This document shows positions 1 through 10,200 of a DNA stretch of 64,000 nucleotides, piece by piece. Positions within the stretch are counted from its first letter, which is position 1; every line of letters begins with the position of its first letter. Origin of the DNA: Parapedobacter sp035556095 (GTDB lineage: Bacteria > Bacteroidota > Bacteroidia > Sphingobacteriales > Sphingobacteriaceae); the NCBI RefSeq assembly GCF_035556095.1, contig NZ_DATMFT010000021.1:62001-126000 (forward strand), in the 5' to 3' direction. The notes below the pieces were generated by a model. It saw only the letters and a program-made list of their open reading frames with translations, had not been told where the DNA came from and ran no database searches. The position numbers and the translations under genes are program-made.

Positions 1-16
1 ACAAGAAAATAGTCAA

Positions 17-475
17 ATGATGGAAAAACGTATTGCTATTGATCAACTTGAACCCCAAAGCTTTGAAGCCGTGCGTGCATTGGAAAAATACCTGGCTCAA
101 TCGCAGCTTACGCCCATACATAAGGAGCTGATTAAAATTCGGGCATCACAACTCAACGGCTGTGCTTTCTGTCTCGATATGCATACCAAAGATGCGTTAA
201 AATACGGTGAGGCCCCACAGCGAATCTTCTTGCTCGATGCATGGCGGGAAACCGATCTGTTTACGGAAGAGGAACGTGCCATCTTGCAGGTAACGGAAGA
301 AGTTACCTTGATTAGTAAGCAGGGCCTCACGACAGCAACCTATGAGACCGCATTGAAAGCTCTCGGAGAAAACTACCTAGCACAGGTTATTGTAGCCATT
401 GCCACGATAAACGTATGGAATCGGCTCGCTGTAAGCACGCATAAGCCTGTGCCTCACATCCCAACGGTTTTGTGA
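17..475 (+). CDS. AhpD-like / carboxymuconolactone decarboxylase family protein
   Basis: A 152-residue all-helical protein of the CMD/AhpD family. The AhpD-type redox motif is visible: Cys49-x-x-Cys52 followed by His56 in NGCAFCLDMH. Family members are small peroxidase-cycle or peroxidase-like disulfide proteins; the real substrate is not evident. There are two possible starts (two adjacent ATG codons at 17 and 20); either gives a complete protein. It ends 88 bases before the ebo cluster, which has its own promoter, so the two are probably separate units, although the shared direction leaves co-transcription possible. Length and motif are ordinary for the family. Confidence 0.85.
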   Translation: MMEKRIAIDQLEPQSFEAVRALEKYLAQSQLTPIHKELIKIRASQLNGCAFCLDMHTKDALKYGEAPQRIFLLDAWRETDLFTEEERAILQVTEEVTLISKQGLTTATYETALKALGENYLAQVIVAIATINVWNRLAVSTHKPVPHIPTVL

Positions 476-496
476 CAAAGCGGGGTAGTTTCCGCA

Positions 497-527
497 TTTG
501 CCGGAGCGCATAAAAATTGTAATTTTG
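497..527 (+). promoter_or_regulatory. Bacteroidota-type promoter for the ebo cluster
   Basis: TTTG at 497-500 and TAATTTTG at 520-527 match the Bacteroidota -33 (TTTG) and -7 (TAnnTTTG) elements with the preferred 19-base spacer. The GTG start of eboA lies 35 bases downstream, behind a strong AGGGAGGT ribosome binding site at 552-559. This is one of the best promoter matches in the window. Confidence 0.7.
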
Positions 528-562
528 TGAATTGCACAATTTTTCATTGAAAGGGAGGTACT

Positions 563-1483
563 GTGGATGTAAATACAAGCGAGGTTGCCGCCGGTGACAC
601 CTTCGGCCGCGCAATAAAATCGCGTCTCCATGCGTCGGCATGGCAATGGCTGTCGGCGCAAGTAGATAGCGTTGCTGCCGACCCGAATCCCGGCAGGACT
701 GCCCGGGTATTCACATCGTTGCCGAGGCAACTTAAGACCGATGGTACGTCGCCAACGGTTTCCTTGAATGAGACGTACGAAAACCAAAGTGGGCTTCCGT
801 TGGTGGTGCGAGCGTGGCCGATGGCCAGGCTCGCTCGGGTTTGGCTATTGATGCGTATCCCCAAACTTAATGAAGCCGACTATGTGCAGTTGATTGCACG
901 GTTATTCAAGTACGGCGATATGGAAGAGTTGGTTGCACTCTACTCCGCATTACCGGTATATCATTATCCTGAAGCTTGGCTAACGCATTGCCAGGAAGGA
1001 ATTCGGAGCAACATCGGCCTTGTGCGGCACGCCGTGATGGTGGATAACCCGTATCCGGCTCACTTTTTGGATGAAGACGCATGGAATCAGTTAGTGCTCA
1101 AAGCGTTTTTTACCGATGAAGACATCCCTCACATTATCGGGTTGAAGCGCCGGAACAATTTGCGGCTGGCACAGGCATTAACCGACTATGCATACGAGCG
1201 CTATGCAGCGCACCGGGAAATTAACCCGATGCTGTGGATACTCGTGGGGCCTTTTATGGATGGGCGGGCATTTGAGTTGATGGAGCGTATCATCGGCGAA
1301 AGTCAGGTGCCGCTCGAACAACGGGCAATCAGATACGCGTTCGAACACTGCAACTACGGTGGCGCACAACAGTACCTTAAGGAACATCAGCTACCTGCGT
1401 CGCTTTTGGAGTGCCGTGGAACTCCGTGGGAGATATGGGACAATGATATAGTAAGTATAACAAACGAAGATACAAATCAGTAA
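563..1483 (+). CDS. eboA: EboA domain-containing protein, first gene of the ebo cluster
   Basis: A 306-residue protein with no catalytic motif I can recognise. It is called EboA by position: it is the first gene of an operon whose next five genes match eboB-F in order and type. The start is taken as GTG at 563 because AGGGAGGT lies just upstream and the next in-frame ATG is about 80 codons later. Its stop TAA overlaps the ATG of eboB by one base, which implies translational coupling. EboA proteins have no known biochemical function; the cluster is thought to help deliver metabolites to the periplasm. Confidence 0.8.
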   Translation: MDVNTSEVAAGDTFGRAIKSRLHASAWQWLSAQVDSVAADPNPGRTARVFTSLPRQLKTDGTSPTVSLNETYENQSGLPLVVRAWPMARLARVWLLMRIPKLNEADYVQLIARLFKYGDMEELVALYSALPVYHYPEAWLTHCQEGIRSNIGLVRHAVMVDNPYPAHFLDEDAWNQLVLKAFFTDEDIPHIIGLKRRNNLRLAQALTDYAYERYAAHREINPMLWILVGPFMDGRAFELMERIIGESQVPLEQRAIRYAFEHCNYGGAQQYLKEHQLPASLLECRGTPWEIWDNDIVSITNEDTNQ

Positions 1484-2463
1484 TGTGCAGCTATCACGAG
1501 CAGGATCGCGCGTCTATGGGAGACCGCGTAGCGTTGGACTTAGAACTAGTTAAAGGATTTCGCTTTTTCGATCCGCACATCCATATGGTGTCGCGGACGA
1601 CCGATGACTATCAGGCGATGGTCGACGCCGGGATCGTCGGTTTGATTGAGCCGTCATTCTGGGTCGGCCAGCCCCGCACCGGTATCGATACTTTCCGCGA
1701 CTATTACAGCAGCTTGATAGGTTGGGAGCGTTTCCGGTCATCGCAATTCGGCATCCGCCATTTCTGCACCATCGGCTTGAATTCGCGCGAGGCCAATAAC
1801 GAAGCCCTAGCCGAGGAAGTGATGGAACTGTTGCCTTTTTACATCTATAAGGAAGGGGTGGTTGGTATTGGGGAAATAGGATTCGATGACCAGACCGCTG
1901 CCGAGGAAAAGTATTACCGCCTGCAACTGGAGCTGGCCAAAGAGGCCGGACTGCCGGTGCAGGTACACACACCGCACCGAGATAAAACCCGCGGAACATC
2001 GCGTAGCATGGACATTGCACTTGAGCATGGCCTCGATCCTACGATGGTCATCATAGACCACAACACGGAAGAAACCGTGAAGGAGGTACTCGATAAAGGG
2101 TTTTGGGCGGCATTCACCATCTATCCGTTTACCAAAATGGGCAATGAACGGATGGTACAGCTTGTTAAGGAATATGGCCCCGAACGAATTATGGTCAACT
2201 CGGCCGCTGATTGGGGTATCAGTGATCCGCTGGCGGTACCCAAAACCGCAGCCTTGATGGTAAAGAGCGGGATACCCCGGGAAGTGATTGAACAGGTATG
2301 TTATAAAAACGCAATAGCTGCATTCGCCCAAAGTGGCCAGTTGGATGAAGAGATGTTTTCTGGAAAAATCCAGATCGACCAGGCGCAGAAATTCGAAGGC
2401 AATTCGGTGTTGCGTGGCGGACAGCAGCCGCGGCGAGATGCGGGATCGATCATTATATCCTAG
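1483..2463 (+). CDS. eboB: TatD-like metal-dependent hydrolase EboB
   Basis: A 326-residue TIM-barrel amidohydrolase-fold protein. Metal ligands of the TatD/PHP type are visible in order: His32-x-His34 in FFDPHIH, a Glu in VGIGEIGFD, His in VQVHTPHRD, His in VIIDHNTEE and Asp in SAADWGISD. This is the expected HxH-E-H-H-D pattern. The start at 1483 overlaps the eboA stop; an internal ATG at 1516 is an alternative. Second gene of the ebo operon. The substrate is unknown in any organism. Confidence 0.85.
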   Translation: MCSYHEQDRASMGDRVALDLELVKGFRFFDPHIHMVSRTTDDYQAMVDAGIVGLIEPSFWVGQPRTGIDTFRDYYSSLIGWERFRSSQFGIRHFCTIGLNSREANNEALAEEVMELLPFYIYKEGVVGIGEIGFDDQTAAEEKYYRLQLELAKEAGLPVQVHTPHRDKTRGTSRSMDIALEHGLDPTMVIIDHNTEETVKEVLDKGFWAAFTIYPFTKMGNERMVQLVKEYGPERIMVNSAADWGISDPLAVPKTAALMVKSGIPREVIEQVCYKNAIAAFAQSGQLDEEMFSGKIQIDQAQKFEGNSVLRGGQQPRRDAGSIIIS

Positions 2464-2469
2464 TTACGG

Positions 2470-3357
2470 ATGGAGAACCTGAAATCGTACCTGCAATTGA
2501 TGCGACCGGCGAACATCGTGACGGCTGTTTCGGATGTACTGGCAGGTGCTTCCATTGCGTTGTTGTTGGTGCCCGAAGGGTCTACGCTGGATTGGTCGGT
2601 GTTGATGGCACTGATTATTGCCACCATAGGGCTATATGGGGGAGGTGTGGTTTTCAATGATGTATTTGATGCGGACCTCGATGCCCGCGAACGACCCGAG
2701 CGACCCATTCCCAGTGGCAAGGTATCGAAACGGGGGGCAACAATGCTAGGAACGGTACTGTTCCTTATCGGCTTGGTGGCTGCTGGCACCGTCGGTGTAC
2801 TGCCTGCCGTGATTGCTCTTTCCATTGTGGTGATGTGTTTGCTCTACGATAAATGGGCCAAGCACCACCGCGTTGGAGGTCCGTTGGCTATGGGGCTATG
2901 CCGTGGTCTCAACCTGGCGCTGGGTATCAGCTATTCGTTAGCAGCATTGGAGGTGGTTTGGTTTTTGGCATTCGTGCCTGTTATTTATATTGCGGCGGTG
3001 ACGACCATAAGCCGGGGTGAAGTCCACGGTGGGCAACGGGCACCTTTATATTTATCTGGAATATTGTATGGTGTGGTTGTGGCGTGTGTCGTCGCTTTCG
3101 GTATGTATTACCAAAGTAGCATATTAGCCATTGCGATGGTTGTGCCGTTTATCGCATTTATATTCCCGCCATTAACCAAAGCCATCCAAACGCTTGAGGC
3201 AAGTGATATCCGTAAATCCGTTAAACACGGTGTGATCGGACTGATTTTTATGAACGCCGCTTGGACAGCGGCGGCGGGTATGTGGGCATTGACATTCGCT
3301 ACGTTGCTGTTGTTTCCCCTATCCATTTGGTTGGCAAAGCTATTTGCCGTTACTTGA
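2470..3357 (+). CDS. eboC: UbiA-family prenyltransferase EboC
   Basis: A 295-residue, strongly hydrophobic protein with about eight or nine membrane segments, typical of the UbiA superfamily. The first Asp-rich motif is intact: NDVFDADLD at residues 63-71, followed by ERPERPIPSG. The second Asp-rich loop of classical UbiA is replaced by a SRGEVHGG stretch. This protein would sit in the inner membrane and attach a prenyl chain to an aromatic or cyclic acceptor. It starts six bases after eboB. In the ebo context the acceptor may come from EboD, which is inference. Confidence 0.87.
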   Translation: MENLKSYLQLMRPANIVTAVSDVLAGASIALLLVPEGSTLDWSVLMALIIATIGLYGGGVVFNDVFDADLDARERPERPIPSGKVSKRGATMLGTVLFLIGLVAAGTVGVLPAVIALSIVVMCLLYDKWAKHHRVGGPLAMGLCRGLNLALGISYSLAALEVVWFLAFVPVIYIAAVTTISRGEVHGGQRAPLYLSGILYGVVVACVVAFGMYYQSSILAIAMVVPFIAFIFPPLTKAIQTLEASDIRKSVKHGVIGLIFMNAAWTAAAGMWALTFATLLLFPLSIWLAKLFAVT

Positions 3358-3364
3358 GTTGTTT

Positions 3365-4531
3365 ATGAAGTCTATTATTAAACAGAAATTTTCGGTTTCT
3401 TACCACTACGATATCCATTTTACATCGGGGCTGTTCGCACCTGAGAACCGTTTATTAAGCGATTTTTTCGCGGAGCGCCTAGCTGCGGGTGGGGCTGTGC
3501 CCAAGCTGCTTGTGGTGATTGACGAAGGCGTTGTAACCTGCCACCCGGCACTCATCGAGCGGATACGCGATTATCTGGAGCACGAATCCGCCGTACAGCT
3601 GGTCGGCGAAATCTTACGGGTGCCAGGTGGCGAGGCGATTAAGAACCACTGGGAAAGCGTAGACCGTGTCATTGAATCGGTAGACCGTCACGGCATCGAT
3701 CGGCATTCATACATCATGGCTATTGGTGGCGGTGCGGTGCTCGATGCTGTAGGGTATGCAGCTGCTGTGGCTCACCGGGGTATTCGCCACTTGCGGGTGC
3801 CAACGACCGTTCTTTCCCAGAATGACTCTGGCATGGGCGTGAAGAATGGCATCAACTATCGCGGTAAGAAGAATTTTATCGGCACCTTTTGCCCTCCTGT
3901 GGCTGTATTCAACGACAATCTGTTTCTGCTAACATTGAATGACCGTGCGTGGGTATCGGGCATATCCGAGGCGGTAAAAGTAGCGTTGATTAAAGACGCG
4001 GCTTTCTTTGACTGGATCGAAGCCAATGCAGGTCGCCTGCGCCGCCGCGATAGTGAAGCAATGGATTACCTTATTTTCCGGTGCGCAGAGCTGCATCTCC
4101 ATCACATTGCCGGAGCGGATCCCTTTGAATTCGGTTCTTCCCGACCTTTGGATTTCGGGCACTGGAGTGCCCATAAATTGGAGCAGCTCTCCGATTTCGA
4201 GGTGTTGCATGGCGAGGCGGTGGCTATCGGTATTGCGTTGGATACCGTATATTCAGCAATCACGGATATGCTGCCACCCCACGATGCGCAGCGGGTGCTA
4301 ACCGTGCTGCAGGAACTTGGATTGCCTATTTTCCATCCGCTGTTGGAAGGAGAGGGGACGGTGCATCCGCTGTTGACTGGCTTGGAGGAATTCCGGGAGC
4401 ATCTTGGCGGGCGGCTCACCATTATGCTGCTTCAGGCAATTGGACAGGGCGTTGAAGTACACGAGCTGGATACAGCGCAGGTATTGCGGTCGGCCGCTGC
4501 ACTGCAAGAAGGTGTTAACTTAGTAAGCTGA
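3365..4531 (+). CDS. eboD: 3-dehydroquinate synthase-like sugar phosphate cyclase EboD
   Basis: A 388-residue sugar phosphate cyclase related to 3-dehydroquinate synthase. Visible are the glycine-rich NAD site (AIGGGAVLDAVGY), the PTT loop followed by NDSGMGVKNG (AroB has VDSSVGGKTG), the metal-ligand Glu in SGISEAVK, and the metal-binding histidines in LDFGHWSAH and VLHGEAVAIG. ATG at 3365 is preferred; a TTG at 3344 would overlap eboC. The altered SSVGGKTG loop and the operon context argue against a housekeeping aroB role. The product of EboD is not known. Confidence 0.85.
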   Translation: MKSIIKQKFSVSYHYDIHFTSGLFAPENRLLSDFFAERLAAGGAVPKLLVVIDEGVVTCHPALIERIRDYLEHESAVQLVGEILRVPGGEAIKNHWESVDRVIESVDRHGIDRHSYIMAIGGGAVLDAVGYAAAVAHRGIRHLRVPTTVLSQNDSGMGVKNGINYRGKKNFIGTFCPPVAVFNDNLFLLTLNDRAWVSGISEAVKVALIKDAAFFDWIEANAGRLRRRDSEAMDYLIFRCAELHLHHIAGADPFEFGSSRPLDFGHWSAHKLEQLSDFEVLHGEAVAIGIALDTVYSAITDMLPPHDAQRVLTVLQELGLPIFHPLLEGEGTVHPLLTGLEEFREHLGGRLTIMLLQAIGQGVEVHELDTAQVLRSAAALQEGVNLVS

Positions 4532-4532
4532 T

Positions 4533-5753
4533 ATGGTTACCAATTACGGGCAACTGACCTACTGTACGAATATTCATGGTGGTGAGCAATGGGACGAGCA
4601 TTTTGAATCGCTGAAAACCCACTTTCCGGCTATCAAGAAGGCTGTATCGCCCAGCCAGCCCATGGGTGTCGGTTTGAGACTTGCTGACATGGCTAGCCAA
4701 ACCTTAATCGAACCCGCCCGACTTGCTGAATTCAAGGATTGGTTGACGGAAGTTGAGGGTTACGTCTTTACAATGAACGGTTTTCCGTTTGGCGCATTCC
4801 ACGGTACGGCGGTAAAGGAAAACGTCCACACGCCAGATTGGACAACCACTAGGCGTCTGCAATATACCAAAAGACTCTTTGATATCCTGGCGCAATTGGT
4901 CCCCGAAGATAGGGAAGGGGGTATATCTACGTCGCCGCTTGGATACCGGCATATATATAACCAGGATGAAATGACCTGGCTGGATATGCGGAAGCGGGCA
5001 ACATCGCATATCGTCGACATGGTCGCCCATCTGTATCGAATTCGTGAGGAGAAGGGGAGAGACCTGCATTTGGATATTGAACCGGAACCGGACGGTGTGT
5101 TGGAAACGGGTGACGAGTTTATCGCGTGGTACGCGGATGAGTTGGTGCCGGAGGGTGTACAGATTTTATCAGACCAGTTGGGCATTACATCTGCTGAAGC
5201 CGAAAGGGCGATTAAGCATCACATCAGACTTTGCTACGATGTCTGCCATTTTGCCCTCGGTTACGAGGATCATAGCGCGGTGATTGACGCACTGGCCCAG
5301 CAAGGCATACAAATCGGGAAATTCCAGATCAGCGCGGCTATTAAAGCTTTGATGCCAGCGGATACCGAAGCACGGAAAGCGATAGGCAATGCGTTTATGG
5401 CATTCGACGAGCCGACTTACCTGCACCAGGTGATTGCCAAGCATCGCGATGGCCGATTGACACGTTTCAAGGATCTGCCCGAGGCACGGACAGGACTTTT
5501 GGATATGCAGGTATCGGAATGGCGTTCGCATTTCCACGTCCCTATCTTCCTGGAAAATCTAGGTGACCTGAAATCGACGCAATCGGATATCTTACAAGTA
5601 CTGGGTATCCACCAATATAGCCGGCAGACCAACCATCTTGAAGTGGAAACCTACACTTGGGGTGTTTTGCCAGAGCAGTTGCAACTCCCGATAGCTGAAT
5701 CCATCTCTCGCGAGTTGAATTGGGTACTTGACCAATTTACCGACCATCGCTGA
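4533..5753 (+). CDS. eboE: Metabolite traffic protein EboE (TIM-barrel, xylose-isomerase-like)
   Basis: A 406-residue protein with the features of EboE: the start YGQLTYCTNIHGGE, a conserved NGFPFGAFHG segment, and acidic clusters such as LHLDIEPEPDG and RLCYDVCHFALGYED that look like the metal-binding strands of an AP-endonuclease-2/xylose-isomerase TIM barrel. It starts one base after the eboD stop. The function is inferred from the cluster; no reaction has been assigned to the family as far as I know. Confidence 0.85.
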   Translation: MVTNYGQLTYCTNIHGGEQWDEHFESLKTHFPAIKKAVSPSQPMGVGLRLADMASQTLIEPARLAEFKDWLTEVEGYVFTMNGFPFGAFHGTAVKENVHTPDWTTTRRLQYTKRLFDILAQLVPEDREGGISTSPLGYRHIYNQDEMTWLDMRKRATSHIVDMVAHLYRIREEKGRDLHLDIEPEPDGVLETGDEFIAWYADELVPEGVQILSDQLGITSAEAERAIKHHIRLCYDVCHFALGYEDHSAVIDALAQQGIQIGKFQISAAIKALMPADTEARKAIGNAFMAFDEPTYLHQVIAKHRDGRLTRFKDLPEARTGLLDMQVSEWRSHFHVPIFLENLGDLKSTQSDILQVLGIHQYSRQTNHLEVETYTWGVLPEQLQLPIAESISRELNWVLDQFTDHR

Positions 5754-5754
5754 T

Positions 5755-7107
5755 ATGCAAAGAACAGTTGTTATCGATATTGTTGGATTGTCTTCCGCCG
5801 TAATCGGCGCACATACACCCTTTTTGGAAAAATACCTCGAAAATGCCCACGTGAGCCGGATAAAGCCACACTTACCGGCCGTTACGACTTCCATGCAATC
5901 CACGTACCTTACCGGCTTATGGCCATCGCAGCACGGAATCGTAGGAAATGGGTGGTATGATCGGACGGATTGCGAAATAAAATTTTGGAAGCAATCCAAT
6001 AAGTTGGTACAAGGTGAGTGTGTTTGGGAGGTGGCCAAGCGTAAAGATCCCAGTTTTACCTGCGCCCAATTGTTCTGGTGGTATAACATGTATACGGGAG
6101 CGGATTATTCGGTGACCCCTAGGCCCAATTACCTGGCCGATGGGCGGAAAATTCCCGATTGTTATTCCTATCCGGCTACGCTACGCGATGAATTGCAGCA
6201 AAAATTCGGACAGTTCCCCTTGTTTAGCTTCTGGGGTCCGGGCGCGAATATTGCATCTTCCGAATGGATTGCCAACGCGGCTATGTACGTTGAAGACAAG
6301 TATCATCCAACATTGAGCTTGGTATATTTACCCCATTTGGATTATTGCCAGCAGAAATTCGGGCCCGACCCCAGCAAAATCGGAAAGGAACTGCTGGAGA
6401 TTGATGGGCTGTTGGAGAAGCTGGTCAGTTTCTATGAAGCCAAGGATATAAACATCATCCTGCTATCCGAGTACGGCATTGTGCCGGTATCCAAGCCGAT
6501 ACATATCAATCGCCTGTTGCGCAAAGCCGGCTTATTGGCTATCCGTACCGAGCGGGGACTGGAATTGCTGGATGCCGGTGCTTCCGCAGCGTTTGCCGTG
6601 GCAGACCACCAAGTTGCCCATATATATACTAAAGACCAATCCACAAAGGAGCATGTAATGAAGTTGCTGGAAGGGGAAGAGGGAATTGGTCTTTTGCTGG
6701 ATGACGCCGGGAAAAAGCAGTATCATATTGATCACGGGCGAGCAGGAGACATTGTGGCGGTATCCAAGCCGGATAGTTGGTTTACCTACTATTTTTGGCT
6801 CGACGATCGGTTAGCTCCCGATTACGCGCGGGTGGTAGACATCCATAAGAAACCGGGATATGATCCCGTAGAAATGTTTATGTCGTCCAAACTGCGCGCA
6901 GGCTATAAGCTCCTCCGTAAAAAACTGGGCTTCCGGTACGTGATGGATGTAATTCCGCTGGACGCCACGTTGGTGAAAGGCTCACATGGTGCAATTGGAA
7001 TCCCGTCGGAATATTACCCCCTACTGATTACCAAAAATAAGCAACGGGAAAACGAACTTGAGCCGATTGCCATCAAGGATGTCATTCTGGATAGCCTCAA
7101 GGCTTGA
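5755..7107 (+). CDS. eboF: Alkaline phosphatase / nucleotide pyrophosphatase family protein EboF
   Basis: About 450 residues of the type I phosphodiesterase/nucleotide pyrophosphatase fold. Near the N-terminus is VVIDIVGL (metal Asp); then LPAVTTSMQSTYLTG carries the probable nucleophilic Thr, followed by QHGIVGNGWYD. Near the C-terminus, VKGSHGAIG provides a metal-binding His. ATG at 5755, one base after the eboE stop, fits the tight spacing of the operon better than an upstream start at 5728. No signal peptide is apparent, so it may act in the cytoplasm. Last gene of the ebo cluster. Confidence 0.82.
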   Translation: MQRTVVIDIVGLSSAVIGAHTPFLEKYLENAHVSRIKPHLPAVTTSMQSTYLTGLWPSQHGIVGNGWYDRTDCEIKFWKQSNKLVQGECVWEVAKRKDPSFTCAQLFWWYNMYTGADYSVTPRPNYLADGRKIPDCYSYPATLRDELQQKFGQFPLFSFWGPGANIASSEWIANAAMYVEDKYHPTLSLVYLPHLDYCQQKFGPDPSKIGKELLEIDGLLEKLVSFYEAKDINIILLSEYGIVPVSKPIHINRLLRKAGLLAIRTERGLELLDAGASAAFAVADHQVAHIYTKDQSTKEHVMKLLEGEEGIGLLLDDAGKKQYHIDHGRAGDIVAVSKPDSWFTYYFWLDDRLAPDYARVVDIHKKPGYDPVEMFMSSKLRAGYKLLRKKLGFRYVMDVIPLDATLVKGSHGAIGIPSEYYPLLITKNKQRENELEPIAIKDVILDSLKA

Positions 7108-7189
7108 TGTGCAAGCCTTATTTCAATTAAAAGCCATAATCTATATGCAAAATACCACTTTGTATATGTAGCCGTAGTGTGTCGGAAGA

Positions 7190-7197
7190 TATCTTTG
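7190..7197 (+). promoter_or_regulatory. -7 promoter element upstream of the first GH106 gene
   Basis: TATCTTTG matches the Bacteroidota -7 consensus and lies 59 bases before the ATG at 7257. No TTTG is found at the ideal -33 distance; the nearest is at 7159-7162, 27 bases away. A weak -33 box suits an activator-dependent promoter. Confidence 0.4.
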
Positions 7198-7199
7198 TA

Positions 7200-7219
7200 G
7201 TTAGCTAATCCAAATTTGT
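7200..7219 (+). repeat. Shared element GTTAGCTA-n-TCCAAA, copy 1 (candidate operator)
   Basis: Positions 7200-7214 match positions 11221-11235 in 14 of 15 bases. Copy 1 overlaps the likely transcription start of the GH106 gene; copy 2 lies in the divergent region of the AraC regulator and the isomerase operon. It is a candidate binding site for that AraC protein. Confidence 0.4.
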
Positions 7220-7256
7220 GTTGCCGCGGTCCATCCCGCGCCTAGCTATAGAAGAT

Positions 7257-10200
7257 ATGAAATTCAACAAGCTACTTTTAAGACTAATGGTTCTGCTATG
7301 CGGTGCCGTCATATGTTCGGGATCCACCGGATCTTCTAAAGGGATAGCCCTTGATGAGTTAAAGAAAGGTTTCGTCAATCCGCCCGACAGCGTACGCCCT
7401 GGCGTATACTGGTATTTTATGGATGGCAACCGTACATATGACGGTATGACAGCCGATCTCGAAGCCATGAAACGTGCCGGAATTGGCAGCGTTATTTTTC
7501 TGGAGGTCGATGTGGGCGTGCCCCGTGGACCTGTTGATTTCTTAAGTGAAGAATGGCAGGATATGTTTGTCTATGCCGTGCGGGAAGCGGAGCGGCTTGG
7601 CATCGAGGTCATCTTGGGGATTGGCCCGGGTTGGACAGGAAGTGGCGGCCCGTGGGTTGCTGGTGAGCAATCCATGAAACACTTGGTCGCTTCGCGTGTA
7701 CAGGTGTCGGGAGGAGGGCGCCAGCAACTGACCTTACCTGTTCCACCGCCAAAACCGCCTTATTTTGGTGAAGGGACGTTTACGCCGGAATTAAAAGTAA
7801 ATTGGCAGGATTACTATGAAGACGTTGCGGTTTTGGCGTTTCCTACACCGCAGCAGCCTACCGAGATACCGCTTATTGATGAGAAGGCACTTTATTACCG
7901 CCATCCCTATACGTCGATGCCGGGAGTAAAGCCCTATTTCGTACAGGACGAGCTGTTTGGTGAGCCGGATACAGCTGCTGCAATTGATCCGGCAACACTG
8001 GTTGATCTCACGGGCAGTCTCCGACCTGATGGTACGTTACAATGGGATGTACCACCCGGTAACTGGACAGTCATGCGCTTTGTGAGCCGCAACAACGGTG
8101 CTGGAACCCGGCCGGCTCCCCTGCCCGGTGTAGGTTTTGAAAGTGATAAGTTCGACTCCCTCGCACTGAAATACCACTTGGATACCTATGTGGGCAAACT
8201 GCTCGACCGGGGTGCCCCCATTGCTAAGCGGCGTGGCGACGGAGGGCTTACACGGTTGCATATGGACAGCTGGGAAATGGGAGCACAAAACTGGACGGCA
8301 GCATTCCGCGAAGAATTCCAGCAACGCCGTGGATATGACCCCCAGCCTTTTTACCCGGTCTACGCCGGCAATATCGTACAGAGCCGCGAAATAAGCGAAC
8401 GCTTTTTATGGGACCTCCGCCTCACCGCCCAAGAGCTGGTATTGGAGCACCATGCCCGCTATGTTAAGGCGTATGGACAGCGCCGCGGGTTGAAAATGTC
8501 TATAGAACCTTACGACATGAACCCGTTGTCTGATATGGAGCTCGGTTCGGTAGCTGACGTTCCTATGTGTGAATTCTGGAGCCAGCACTACGGCTTCAAC
8601 GGGGTGTTCAGCTGTATTGAGGCAATTTCTGTTGCTCATATAGAAGGCAGGCCGGTGGTCGCGGCAGAGGCATTTACCTCGCAGCATGATGAAGCTTGGA
8701 AGCAATATCCGGGCGCGATGAAAAATCAGGGAGACTGGGCTTTTGCCGCTGGAATCAACCAATTTATGTTTCATACCTTCCAGCACCAGTCGCTTGCAGA
8801 CAGCCTCCGGCCGGGCATGACGATGGGCCCATATGGGGTGCACTGGGACCGGAATCAAACCTGGTGGCACCTCAGTGATGCGTACCACCGCTATTTGGCA
8901 CGGTGTTCGTACCTGCTACAGCAGGGCCGTACAGTGGCTGATATCCTTTACCTCACGGCAGAAGGCGCACCGCATGTCTTCACACCACCGTCTTCGGCGC
9001 TCGATGGCGATCCGTTTCTTGCCGACCGTAAAGGGTATAATTTTGACGGCTGTACCCCCAGCCAATTGCTGAAAGCACGTGTAGACCAACGTGAAATCGT
9101 GTTTCCAAGCGGTGCACGTTATCAGGTGCTGGTATTGCCACTGACCAAGACCATGACCCCGGCATTATTAAAAGCGATTACCGGGCTTGTAGAAGCAGGT
9201 GCATCGGTTGTGGGTATTCCTCCACTTCGCTCGCCCGGATTGGCCAATTACCCGCAGTGCGATATGGAAGTGCGCTCGCTAAGTAAAGCACTTTGGGGCG
9301 ATACGCTTATACCCGAAGCCGCTACCCTACGCAAAGTTGGAAAGGGCGTGTTGCTGTGGGGTGGAGAAGCAAGTAAGCCAACGGAAAATAGCCTATACCC
9401 AGACTACGGGGTGGTGGAAACATTCTTGACAGGTGCCGGATTGGTAGCGGACTTTACCGTGGACAAGCCCATCCGCTACACGCACAGGACCAGTGATGAT
9501 TGGGATTTGTATTTCGTATCCAACCGCACAGCCGATGTGCACGAAGCTTTATGCCACTTCCGTATACAGGGAGGGCAACCGCAGTTATGGGACCCCGTAA
9601 CAGGTACGACCCGCAAATTGCCAGCCTATGAAAAGAATGGTACACAGGTCGCTATACCGATACGGTTTGAGCCACATCAGAGTTTTTTTGTTGTCTTCCC
9701 CAGGAAGCGTACCACCTCTTTCTTTGCAAAGGCCAAAGGTGAAAATATCGTAGTGCCAAAGCCCGTTGTTGAAATTAAAGGACCGTGGGAGGTTTTGTTT
9801 GATCCGGCATGGGGAGGGCCGGAGCAAATCACTTTTGATAAGCTTACTGACTGGACGGAACGGCCTGAAGAAGGTATCAGGCACTATTCTGGCAGTGCCC
9901 GCTACCTCAAGACATTTGCATTTAATGGTGCGAGAGAAAAGGGTAGGCGTCTGTACATTGATTTAGGTATGGTAAACCATATGGCAAGTGTGAAGTTGAA
10001 CGGCAGCGACTTAGGGGTATTATGGACAGCACCTTGGCGTGTAGATGTAACCGATCATATCAAGATAGGTACGAATAAATTGGAAATCGAAGTCGTCAAT
10101 CTGTGGGTAAACCGGTTGATTGGTGACCAATACTATCCGGACGACGGGGCCAAGGACGGAAAATGGCCTGATTGGCTCAAATCAAATGGACAGCGTAACA

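Noticed and set aside
1550..2020. Long minus-strand frame of 156 codons opposite eboB
   Set aside because: It lies wholly inside eboB, whose metal-binding motifs establish the coding strand; the frame is Arg/Cys-rich and has no domain.
3365..4531. Annotation of the DHQ synthase-like gene as housekeeping aroB
   Set aside because: The nucleotide/substrate loop differs from AroB (NDSGMGVKNG against VDSSVGGKTG) and the gene sits in canonical eboD position, so a dedicated role is more likely.
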